Shown here: in pieces, positions 1 to 12,200 of the stretch | Numbering within the stretch: position 1 is the first letter of the stretch | How the letters are laid out: each line of letters begins with the position of its first letter | Assembly (NCBI RefSeq): GCF_036370855.1 | Contig: NC_088110.1 | Coordinates: forward strand, 19,835,501-19,899,500 | Source: Dromaius novaehollandiae | Taxonomy: Eukaryota > Chordata > Aves > Casuariiformes > Dromaiidae | Direction: 5' to 3' | Length of the DNA: 64,000 bases | Notes under the pieces: generated by a model | The model's database searches: none | The model's input: the letters and a program-made list of their open reading frames with translations, nothing else | Told to the model about the DNA's origin: nothing | Position numbers and translations under genes: made by a program

Positions 1-3000
1 AACCACAGTTAAAACCAGCTTTTCGTAACCTGCTGTCTGCTCCCATTTCATCTGACCCGGCAACAAATGTGTTTGGAAACTTTCTCTGTTGCGTGTATTA
101 GGACCAGGATGCCTAAACTTCAGTCCGCTAGCGAGGCGTGGAAGTGGGTGCGATGGCAGCTGATACCGGGTGAGGCAAGGGGCGGTGTTTCCTTTCTCTT
201 CTTGCATACGCCCTCCCTCCTCCTCCTCCTCCTCCTCCTCCTCCTCCTCCTCCCTTACCAAACACTTCCACACTGGACTCGCAGTTTTCTCTTAATCTTT
301 CTTAACCTGTTTTTAACCTTTCTCAGCTCTAAACCTAGTGATAATACATCCCTTTTCTCACCGTTTTGTTTTTTCCTCTCCTCCCGTCAGCCCGTAGCTG
401 TCTCGCAGGGCTGATCAAAGCCGCAAGGAGCCCCTCCAGCTGCCGTGGGCAATGGTTCTTGTGCTGTGCTCTGGAAATCTCCCCGTCGAAGGAGAGAGCC
501 TAGTAACTTAAGTTAAGGATGTCTGACTGATAGGTGAGGTAGCTGCCGTTTCTCGGGATAGGTGATAGTTTGAAACTAACCAAGATGCATTTGTACAGTG
601 TGAATATTGTCTATGAGTAACTTTGGAGGTCCTGGGACTTGTGTGTTTTCTTTTAGAAAGAGAAGAATGATGTTCTCAAGGTTATTTTTTTTCGTGCTAG
701 GTGTTTGTATGTTTTGGTTGACATCAGTGCTTTCCCCCCGCCCTCCTTCAGATAAACAATTGTGGCCTCAAATAATACACAGCAATTAGAGCACCTCGGC
801 TGATGGCTGGCTGGGCCCAGGGCTCTGAACAACACTTGCTGGTTTCTAGGAGGTGTCTGTGTAAAGTCCGTGCGAGGAGGTGGTTTGGCTTGGGTGTGTG
901 CCGGGGATGGGAAGATGAAAGTTGATGATAAACAGCGCCAGGCCTTACAGCAATCTCCCCATTAGTGCTGGCATGCGGCTTGTTTATTCTGCGCCTTGCG
1001 TCTGGCTTAAAACCCACAAGGCCCTGAAATACCCAGGCGCTGTGCAGGTACTGCTGGGTCTCTGCCCCTGTCAGATCACATCCCAGCTTGCTGTGTCTTT
1101 TTTTTCCTGGTAATTCCTAGAAGGATGCTGCAGATTTTGAGAACTTTTATGTTAAAATAACAGAAAATGCAATTTCATTCCGGGAGACAAGACGTAGCTT
1201 TTGTTAAAAGTGGAGAAACCCCAAACTCAACTATGATTAGTGTACATAAAGTTGAGATTTTGTTTGGATAGACTTGAAAATCCGTGTAAAGACACAGTGG
1301 TTAAATCAAAGCAGTATTAGAGTTCAAAACACTTGCATTGAGTGTGCACGTGTGCTCTCGTTCTGTGAAGAACGTACATATTGCACGTGCTGTGTGCTGG
1401 CGCTCGGGGGAGGACGGGGCAAGCTGAGGTGCAGGTTGTGCAGTATTGCTGGAACTATCTCCTCAGCTTAGCGGCTTTCAACTGACAAGTCACAGATCTG
1501 TTTCTGCCAGTGCAGCCTCTGCTTTACTGTAGGTCATGCAGAATGTATTTAATTAATCTTCCAGGTGTCAAGAAAAAAAAATCGTAATATTTCGAATTAC
1601 GCTGCTGCTGTAAATACTGCTATTTGTATAACTCGCGCTAGGTGCTGTACAAATACAGAATGAAGAAGCTTGGCGTCAGACGGCTTAGTCATGTGCATGA
1701 ATCAGAACGGTGCCGAGTCTGAGAGTGTCCAGATAACGAGATGGATCTTCTGCAGCCCAGAAAAGCTGTGAGGAAGCAAGTCCACAAATATGACTGACTT
1801 AGGGGCTAAAATTACCACGATTATTCACACTTTGAAATCACTTGCTATAGGCGAGGATATTATTTAATGGGAGTAGTATCTTACTTTGTGAGAAACTAAT
1901 TTATTCCGAGTAAGTGAAGCAGAATCTGGCTCTTAGGTAAATCATATTTATGTCGTTACTCAACGTGAGTAAGGATAGCGGGCAGCAGTGACAAATTAAG
2001 ACATTTGCAGCTTGGCTAAGCCACTGCTTTTCACATTGAGAAGCTAATTATATGTAAGAAAGATATTGGAATGAATATTAAAATGTTTTTAAAGGCTTTT
2101 CTTTAAATGGATGTAGTGATATAATCAGGTAGTGAAGCCAACTTTTCTGGTCCTTTCATGTTATATTTTTAGTTCCTTAAAGTATGAAAGTAGTGTTTAA
2201 AGTTATCACCTCTTAGCTCTGGTGGCTGTTTTACTGGTTTGGTGGACAGTGTTCCTCTCCGAACACTCGGAGTGTGCTTTCCTGGAAAAGTGTCTGTGCT
2301 AACGTGATGGAAAGCCAGCTCTGCTGCCGCGGCATTATTTCAGCATCGCCTTCCCCCCCGTTCTCCTTCGTTCTGTTCAAAAGAACATCAAACTGTTCCT
2401 GAAATACGTGTGTGTGTGTATTTATATATAGTATATTATATATTTATTATATAAATTACTGTTTGTAGTATTTAAATGACTCATAAGTAAAGTGTCCAAT
2501 GGTTTAGATGGATATTTAAAGCTTGATTCAGCAGAATACAGTCAAGTTCCTAGAACTGTGAGCGTGCAGTTCGGTTGTGGCCAGATATAATGACAGGCTG
2601 ATAACATCATAAACTACACAAAATAGTAATGCAATCAAAATACCTGTGCTGCCAGTGTAGATTCTGCTCATTGTAATGATTTTTTTGGTAAAGTGTTTTT
2701 TTGGGGGGGAGGGTGTTTTTCATCATTACCAAAGCAAATCCTTGCGTTTCATCCATCAGCAGTACTCTGTGACTAAGTTCTGATTGAAGCTTATGAATGC
2801 CTGTGATGAATGAGCCAGGAAAAAATTACTTTGACTCTTTGATGCCAAGAAAAGTTTGCAAGGCTCATGTAATTGTTCAGTCTGGAAATGTGATGAGCGA
2901 TATTAGAGACCATAAACGCAGCCTTTTTGTCCTAAATCAAGAGAGAATTTTCAGATTATGTTGTAGGGTTTTAACATATCTTTTATGGCTGAAGTGATCT

Positions 3001-3087
3001 GTAGCTTGCTCGTTGTTTTCTAAAGAAAAAACCGCTATGCCTAGGTCATGAGCTCTTTTTTAGGCTTCTTTTATTTTCCTTCCTCAG
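1..3087 (+). other. GAN: GAN intron 1 (3' part), no exon seen
   Basis: No stretch here encodes the N-terminal 55 residues of gigaxonin, and the first exon found (3088) is the second in the protein, so this is intron 1 sequence. It holds a (TCC)n run at 218-253 and a TG/TA-rich stretch near 2408-2456. The short ORFs here resemble nothing known to me; the leucine-rich one near 67-414 is just the translated (TCC)n run. The 3' end has a pyrimidine-rich tract and a CAG acceptor at 3085-3087. Confidence 0.8.
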
Positions 3088-3202
3088 AACAAAATTGAAC
3101 TATAATCCTCCAAAGGATGATGGCTCAACATACAAGATTGAACTTGAAGGAATATCTGTTGATATCATGAAAGAGATACTAGATTACATCTTCAGTGGGC
3201 AG
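3088..3202 (+). CDS. GAN: GAN exon 2 (BTB domain)
   Basis: The exon follows a TCCTCAG acceptor and precedes a GTATGG donor. Its 115 nt complete a codon split after two bases and encode residues 56-94 (TKLNYNPPKDDGS to IFSGQ), the later part of the BTB fold, which mediates dimerisation and CUL3 binding. Intron 2 (3203-4063) follows and holds no feature I recognise. Confidence 0.95.
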
Positions 3203-6200
3203 GTATGGTATTAAAAAGAACGAGACAGAATTGGAATTTTTCAGCAAAATCAAGTTTTAACACTGCTCTCCAGAAAGATAAACCTATTGAGAATCTTGCT
3301 TTAAAAATTCTTAAATTTTTTTTCTGTAAAGCAGTAAATCACACTCGGGCTTTGCATATGAAAAAGAGATGGTAAGCACTTCAGGAGGCCTTTCTCTCTT
3401 CTTCTGATACAGCTGATACCCTTTAAAAGACTTAGTGTCAAATGCTTGTTCTAAAATTGTGAATATTTCCAGTAACCTAATCTAAAACATGCAGTCTTTT
3501 AGAATGGTAAAAGATAACTGGGTTGGTAGTAATGGTGATTAAGACCCCATCACTGAACTCACATACTGCAGTACACCAGGCATCCTTCCTTACTGCCCCC
3601 ATAACGTCCAATTTTTTGGTCCCTTGTTGGTGGCAACATGCCCATTCAGTCCGGGTTGATCTTTGTTCCATTAGTTTTAGTGGGGCTTAACACTGGTGTG
3701 TCTAGTCAATTTGGAGCCAGATTGAGATTGCTGAATTAGTTTAACTTTCAGCAGAAAAAGAAAAGGCGGATGAGAGTACTTTTCTGGGTATACTACCCCT
3801 CCATTCATTTTACATTCTTAAACCAGCAATTTCATTGTTTCTTTGGGCACAGAATTCTGCGAATACTTTCTGTTAAGTTAATACCTTTCCAGTCCTCTGT
3901 TCACTTATGTGAACATATGTGCAGTAATCGCCTCTATTTCTCATTAATTTTATACTGGCATTAATACTCAACTTTTCAGCCACTGAGAATGAATGTTATG
4001 AATGTGGACATCTCATGTAGCAATGAGTAATGGTAGCTATAACTTCTAAATTAATTCTTGCAGATCAGGCTAAATGAAGAAACTATCCAAGATGTGGTAC
4101 AGGCAGCTGATCTCCTGCTGCTTACAGATTTAAAAGCTCTCTGCTGTGAGTTTTTAGAAGGTTGTATAGCTGCTGAGAACTGTATTGGTATTCGGGACTT
4201 TGCACTACACTATTGTTTGCATCATGTTCACTACCTTGCCTCAGAGTATCTGGAAACTCACTTTCGAGATGTCAGCAGCACAGAGGAATTCTTGGAACTG
4301 ACTCCAAAAAAACTGAAAGAAGTGCTGTCAATGGAAAAGCTCAATGTCGGAAATGAAAGATACGTCTTTGAAGCGGTGATTAGGTGGATTTCTCATGATG
4401 CAGAATCAAGAAAGGTAAGGATATCAAAGAGTTTGTTTTTTGAATATTACTCAAATAACTACGTATATTCTAATTGGTGGGAGCTTAAAATAGATACATG
4501 TCTTTCAGGACTGCTATTGTGTTCACAGAATTAGTTGAATTTTGCCAGAAATGCAGATGAGGGAATGGCAGGAAAAGTGTGAAGGCTATGTTTGGGATGT
4601 ATTATCTGCTGTGTTCGTGATGTTGTCTTCTAATAGGCATTAAGTAAAAATTTTGCTGCTTTTGGCATTAATGGTATCATCTTGTTTTTGTAGAGAGAAA
4701 GCAGGTAGTACCTCTTCAGTGAAACTTTGAAGACCTCATCTGTTTTCTTAATATTGTGATGCAGATTTTATTATTACTTGCGAATGCCAAAAATACTCTT
4801 CAGGTTTTGATCGATGCAGAAGTTTCTGTATATGTGAGTGCATTAGTGCTGTTTTGTGAAGTGTTGGCAATTTTCTTCCGTTTACCCCATTCTGCAGGTT
4901 CACATGAAGGATGTTATGTCAGCAGTGTGGGTTTCGGGCTTAGATGCAGCCTATCTACGCGAGCAGATGATGAGCGAGCCGCTGGTCCGGGAGATCGTCA
5001 AAGAGTGCAACAACATTCCCCTGACGCCCCCGCAGCAGGGAGAGGCCATGCTGGCCTCCTTCAAGCCCAGGGGCTACTCCGAGTGCATAGTGACCGTTGG
5101 GGGAGAGGAAAGGGTGTAAGTATCGAGTGGCGTTACAGGCCATCACAGATGGTAAAGTACAAGCAGCTAGCGTTCACAGCACGTCTGAAAACGCAACGTG
5201 AAGAGAAGATGTGCATCTAATGTGTATGTGCTTATTGCTCTATCATTTGAATGCTGTTTTTTTAAGTTGGTCAAACGTGCATGACATTCAAAATACCTTT
5301 GAATGATTCAGCAATAAATACTAAATTTTGCATGATTTTCTCAAATTCAACATATAGTTCTTAATCTTAAACAAGACTCTTTTTCATGTTGCTTTATACA
5401 TGTAAAATATCATATAAATGCCATGGATCTAAGCCTAATTTTATTCTTAAGATTTTTTTTTTTTCCTTAGAGAGGTTCATAGAAAAAACTTACAGTAGGA
5501 CATGTTTTGTTCAGGAAGTGTTGGGTATTTTTTAACAGAATAGGTTTTATCCAAAATAAGCACCGGACGTTGGTGAAACTAAAGATCTGGAAACCATCTA
5601 TAATAAAGCTTAAAAACAATGAACGTATCCTTTGCTTTAACTGTTTTGTATATAATAGCTGTGGTTCCAAAGAAAAGTACTTCTTGGTGCATCTGAGATG
5701 TCAGGTGAAAATTCCTGTTCCACAGAATAATTCCTTTTTTTTCTTGAGTATTCCCTGGGTTTGTCCTATGTTTAAATGAATTTAGCACTTTGATATCTGC
5801 TCTTTGTAGAAGTGCAATAAAATACTCAAATGAAATTTTGCATTTCTGTTTGTGTATCATTTTACAAAGAGATTTTAAAAAGCACTGATAGTGCATATTA
5901 GTGAAGTTCATTAGAAGTTCCTAATTTAAAAAATACTACAGGCAGATATAGTAAGAATGAGGTGCACCTGCTTTTTATGTCTCCAGTCTGTACACAATTA
6001 AATTTATGCACATTTGACTTGTGGGGCAAACTTATTAAAACTCCTCCTTACCAGGGAAGTGCCACATTTTATGAATATATATTAAGTCATGCGTATTTCA
6101 GACAAAGTTGCTAACAACTAGTAAACTTATGTCTCTTTCTCTGTGTGCTTTTTTTTCTTTTTCCTTCTGCCTTCCCTTCCCACCTGCCCCCACGTTCAGG

Positions 6201-9200
6201 TCACGGAAACCCACCTCAGTGATGCGGTGCATGTGTCCTCTTTATGATCCCAACAGACAGCTCTGGATTGAGCTTGCTCCGATGAGTATTCCACGGATCA
6301 ATCATGGAGTATTGTCGGCAGGTAAAGGGGAACCTGGCATTTGTAAGGTCAATAGTATGGAAGCTTACCAATACCTCAAAATCTGAGATACATTTTATAA
6401 TAAGTTTTTCCCTCAGGGTTAATGGCACTGGGGTTACTTCTTGCTTCTCCTTGGTCTGCCCACAATGCTACTTTATTCTGTGATAATCCCCGTCATCTGA
6501 ACCCTGTACAATAACTTTCATATTTTGTGGGAGTCTGCTCCATCTATCTCTCCAGGAACACTTCATGTTTTAAGTAAGTTGTAGTTAGTTGCTGCATCAC
6601 TGAATTTGTTGAAGGTTATCTGCAGTGATAGACGGGAGCACAGTTAAAGACATGTGCTTTACCTCCTCCAGTCCAGAGTTTGACTGGTGACTAGTCTCAG
6701 TCTCTTAATGAATTCCAAGATGTGGGTAACCGGTCTTGTGGTCTTGCGGAGTGCACAGGTGTGAATCCTGTTTTTGAGATCACATTATATTTTGTTTTTA
6801 CAGAAGGATTTTTATTTGTGCTTGGTGGTCAGGATGAAAACAAGGCAACGCTAAGCTCTGGAGAGAAGTATGATCCAGATACCAATTCATGGAGTTCCCT
6901 GCCACCGATGAACGAGGCAAGATTACTATCTAACTCTTGGGATTTAATTTTTCACTTTGGCAAAATGTTCGATTGCTTCTGCAAAACTTTATTTTGAACC
7001 TTCAGTCAATTGCATCTTATGCATTCAAAAGCATGGTGCAGACTGCCTTCTGTTTATTTCTTATAGTTACTTTTGGTCCAATAATGACTATAGGATCTAG
7101 AAAATACTAGCTATTGGGCAAGAGCTAGCTGTAAAGCTGAACTACAGAATTTCGTGAATTACATGTTGGATTGGTTATATAGTGTTCTTAATATTTTCTG
7201 TATACTGACCTTTCTAAAAAAAAAAACTGCATATTTCTCCTGTGTTATACACAAGAGAATTACATGGATGGAGGGATTGGACTATGCAGGAACAGAGAGA
7301 GGCCTACAGAATTTGTCTTGTACAGTCATTTATATTTTGGTTTAATAACGCTGCTTCTTCATGTTTGCATTCCATCAAAAAATAAGTTTATTATATGTAA
7401 ACATATATCCTTAATATGCCTATGTCTTACTTTCTTAAATCAATGTAGTTTTTTTATTAAGAAATTGTAGTTTGTTTTTCTTCAGCAAAGGCTGTTGTTG
7501 ACATAGGGCTGTACTTGCACTTAAAGGAAACCTACGGTTGTAGTTATGATCCATTATTTTTCCTGTTTGCTATGAAGAAGACTGTGCGTGAGGCTAGATG
7601 TGTCTCTACACTACAAAATAGCAGAGTTGCCTTTCCGTAGAATTAAGGGTCCAAATTTTGACAGCAGCAGCTTCATCTAGTAGACCGTTACTATGCAAAC
7701 TGAAACGCAGCTAAGCACTGCTTCTAGATTTCTGTATGGTCTCTTTTGGTTTTGCTCTTCTATCTGTTTGGATACTCCGTTTTCTTTAGAGATTTTTAAA
7801 ATGTTCTAGATACTTGTTTTTTTTTAAAAAAAAATGGCAAAGTCTCAGCTGTAATGCTGCAGACAGGTACAAGAAAAAAGGTGGTAAAACAGAACGGCTG
7901 CTGTAAGTAAATCAGTGCAATGTTGACTTTATTCCCTAGGCACGGCATAATTTTGGTGTGGTAGAGATTGATGGAATTCTGTATATTCTGGGAGGTGAGG
8001 ATGGTGAAAGGGAGCTAATCTCTATGGAGAGTTATGATATTTATAAGCGGACCTGGACCAAGCAGCCAGACTTGACCATGGTTAGAAAGGTAAGAACTGC
8101 ATTGTATGATCATATGTTACGGCATTATTTATTGTTAAAGAGTTCAGGCCAAGGTATAGTTTTACCCTCTGTTTCAAGTACAAGCTGCAACGAATACTCC
8201 TCAAACTGAGATGAGGGAGAGCAGCTTTATATCAAAATGCAACTGCTGCTGACAGTTTTCACGGGCAACGTTGTGCGACATGTGGTGCAGGAACCCAAGC
8301 CCATCTCTTGCTCTCTGCCTTGCTTGTCACCCTACCCCTGTCCCAGCTTTAAACTTCTGTAGCTTTTTTTACTCTTTCTAAGAGGTCTCCTCCCCTGGAG
8401 ATCAGTCTGTAGTGTTGAGTCCTAAAGTGGCAGAAGGAAGATACTTTTAGTCCTCTCTTAATGCTCGATCAACTCTTGCCATTCAGAATGATGTAGGAGG
8501 ACTCTTGTTTGCTTCGCTGTTTTCTTCTTCAGCAACAGAAATAAACATTAAGGAGAAAATGCTGTATCTACTCTGCGTACAAGTAAACATTTAAAAACCT
8601 AGTAATTTAAGGCTATATAGTTTATTTCATTGCTGTTTACTACAGAGAAAATGAACTTTTTATGCAGCCTGTGTTTTTGGAGAATTGTCACAGAGCAGAT
8701 GATAAAGAGAAATTAAACTGAAGGCAACGTGGTGCAAAGTGAACTGTAACAGCATTGCCCAATATGAGCAATACTTTAACCTCACTTTTGCTGTGTTTTA
8801 TTCCCTTTGTTTTGATAGTAAATGACCTGATGTTCAGGGTGTAGTCACCAATATAAAGCCTGTATTGGTTAGCCAGTTAAAAGGAACAGTTTTATGCTCA
8901 TATTTCTTTTTGACCTGGAAGTGAAACCAGGTAAAGAAACTTGAACTAGTCCTCCCGCACCTCTCCCCTTGTGCTTAGAGACTGTTCTTTGCTAAAAACT
9001 CAATTTACGATATGATTGAGTTTAATTAAGACTCCTCTCTGCCTTGTTCCTTAGACTGTGTTTTGTTTATTTTGATTAGGCTTCCTGATAAGATTTTTCT
9101 AACACTTAACACTATTAAAGAAGATTCTTTAGTTTTGAGCTATTGATACCATGTGCAACTTTAGGTGTGTTTTTCCCCCTTCATTTAAGATTGGCTGCTA

Positions 9201-12200
9201 TGCAGCTATGAAGAAGAAAATCTATGCAATGGGTGGAGGCTCCTATGGAAAACTCTTTGAATCTGTGGAGTGTTATGACCCTAGGACTCAGCAATGGACA
9301 GCAATTTGTCCTCTGAAAGAGAGAAGGTGAGTGACAATGGAAATAAAAATCTAGATTAAAAGAATATATTCAGTTAGAACCTTCCAAAACAGTTAGAAAA
9401 GTGTACTCAGACTTACTTTTTTTAAAAAGGAGTTGATTGTTAATGTCATCAGTATTGTATCAGTGTATACTTGATAACATGTACAGTTCCTTTAATGTTG
9501 AAGTGCTGGTCCTCTGATAAGAGGAAGTTGTCTTTGTTTCTCTGAAGAATACCTAAGATGTCTGTTAAAGAGCCCTATGGGTTTCACCATGCCTTTCTGA
9601 GTCATGGTGGCCTGCAGTTGTTACGCCAAGATGTGGCTGAGTAATGTGTCAGAGTTATAAATACATCCTAATGTTACAAGCAGTACTACCCTGATGCAAA
9701 CTGAGAACTCTAGTTCAACTGGAACTTCAAAATTTTGTCCACAGATAACTGCTGTATTTTGTTCTTTTGCATGGTCTGGCTTACAGTTCATATCCATGAC
9801 TCATCTAATTTTGTTGAATATGCCAGATGCCCAGAATGGAGAAAGTTCAGAAGGCTATGTAGAATGGTTTAAATGCATCACAACTTTGCCTGTTTTCTTA
9901 TTTGGATTCTCAGATTTGGTGCAGTGGCCTGTGGAGTTGCCTCTGAGCTTTACGTGTTTGGTGGGGTCAGAAGTCGCGATGATAGTCAAGCCAGTGAGAT
10001 GGTGACATGCAAATCTGAATTCTATCATGATGAGTTTAAAAGGTAACTAGCCACAGCTATTAACATAAGAAATACATAGTTTAGATGCTCGTCTGTCCAT
10101 TTCACCTCCACATAAAAGCATCTTAGACCTTTGTGCATCTCTGTTGCTTGTTTTACCTTGTAATGCTCCTACTGGGTCATGCAGTGGCTTGTCCCTCTAA
10201 GGTACCATGCTGGGCTCTTAATGTGTGACAGGGCCACCATGAGAAGCCCTGTCTGTTCCTGGACAGGAGAAACACCATAACTGTAAAAGTGGTTTGCCTG
10301 GCTCTTCCCTGTGCTCTGCAGTTTCCCGAAGTTCACAACACTGCTGTCGCCCACCATTTACTCATGCCCCCGGCTCCTAGGGATTGCTTGTGGAGAAGCG
10401 TAAGAACATATAGCAATACTTCCTGCTGGTCCAGGCCCATTGCCAAAGACTTGCAGCTCAGCTGGTTCCTGAGCTAGAGCTGCTGGAGCTAAGATACTTC
10501 ATGGATTTCTCTTCCTAGCACTCATCTGATTGGTGTTTGAATCCACATAGGCTTTTGCCATAGGAAGGACACTGTGGATGCTATGCATTCCTCGGTTATC
10601 TCCACACACTGTGTATGGCTAATCTCCTTGTGTTTGTTTTGAATCTGCTTCTGATGACTTCATTTGTTATCTCCGGGCTCTTGTATTAAAATCTACCTTA
10701 GGCCTTATTACGTGTAGTAACTATTCAAAACATAGTTTGTGTTATGCAAAATTTTGCATGTAGTTCAGCTTATTTTCCAGGCATAACTGACAAGCTTTGA
10801 TACCTCCCATGCTTTCTTCTTGCATATAACTATAAATAGGATGTCTTTATTTCTTTATAAACTACACTGAAATAAGACTGCTGTCAGATATTTCAAGGGT
10901 TGCTGACAGTGCAGGAGATTAATACGCTTGTATTACAAAATCAAGACTGATTTATGATTGTGACCTTTCTAAAAGCACATGAAAATAAAATAGTAGGGTG
11001 TAAGTTCATGATATAATTTTCTCATAAAATGTGGTTGTAAAGAGACCTCAGTTTCTGTATGAAAATATCTTCTCTGTTCTAAGTAGTGTCCAAAATAGCT
11101 GTAATCGAAAGAAGCTAGAGGAAAAGAAATATTCTTCAGTGTGACTATAAGAGGCAGGCAGATAAGAGAGCTTATTGCTCCTCGTGTTCTGTAGTGACTT
11201 CCCGTCCTTCAGGGGCGTGGCGAAATGTGAAGGCAAATAAACTTCTGGGCAAGAGTTCTGCCAGAAGGAAAGAATTCTGGCAGGAAATGCTTCCCTACCT
11301 CCCAGTTGCTATTTCTAATTGATTTGCTTGAAATGTTTCCAGATTGCCTGTGTTTTTTTGAAGGGTGTTATATAGCTCAAGATTCTTACCAGTGACCAAC
11401 GTCTAGTCTCCTTGGTTGCTACAGAATAAGCTTTTCTGAACTGTAATTAGAAAAAGTTTGCAAGTCCCAGCCTTGATGTAGGTGAGTTCCCACTGCCACC
11501 TACTGCCTGCAGTGCAGTTGTCTAGCTGGCAGTATTTCCAGTGTAACTACATCTTTACTTGGTGGCATCCCAGAGATGTTGCTAGATTCATGTAAAGATA
11601 CAATAAAAATCCAGTTGCTTCAACTCTTGAATGGTGATAAATTACGGCATTGATACTTATGGAAGTGTCAATGTTTCTTCCCCCACAACTGTCAGTCTCC
11701 CTTCAAAATATTCCAGACCAGTTGGTCTTGGGTTGGTTCTTCTGCCCCCCCGCCCCTGACACTTGTTGATAGATGCAAACTTAAGATGGGAACCTGGTTT
11801 GTATTGAAATGTGGCGCCCTGTGTGGCGTGTGAGTGGCCCGTGAGCTGTGCTGGCACAGGGGAAGGTGAGGTGGAAGTAAGTGGAGGAGCATGTGCTGAG
11901 GGCTGCTGAGATATCCAGGCTTTGCTTCTGCTTTGATAATTTGAGCTTAGAAACTTGAAGCATGTATTTGCACTCTAGACTGTTCACAGGGGGTGCGTGC
12001 TCCATCAGAAATGGAGGAGAACCATTACTGCTTTTGCTTCAGTGGTAAATGCCGACGCTCCAGCTTTGTAACTCTTGTTTTCCTGTTTTTGAAGGTCCAC
12101 TAGTTTCAGCCCCTGGAGTGGTGTTAGTTACCAGAAGAGGGTGCTGTGCTACCACGTTATTTGATAGCGTTAGCTGTAGCTCATGAGGACTAACAATCAT

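Noticed and set aside
67..414. 115-codon ORF with a run of leucines
   Set aside because: The leucine run is the translated (TCC)n microsatellite inside GAN intron 1; there is no domain and no link to flanking exons.
6722..6997. Reading GAN exon 6 through to the stop at 6997 as a terminal exon
   Set aside because: Exons 7-11 continue the same protein in perfect phase, and the GC donor at 6917 matches the minor splice class. The extended frame is at most an intron-retained form.
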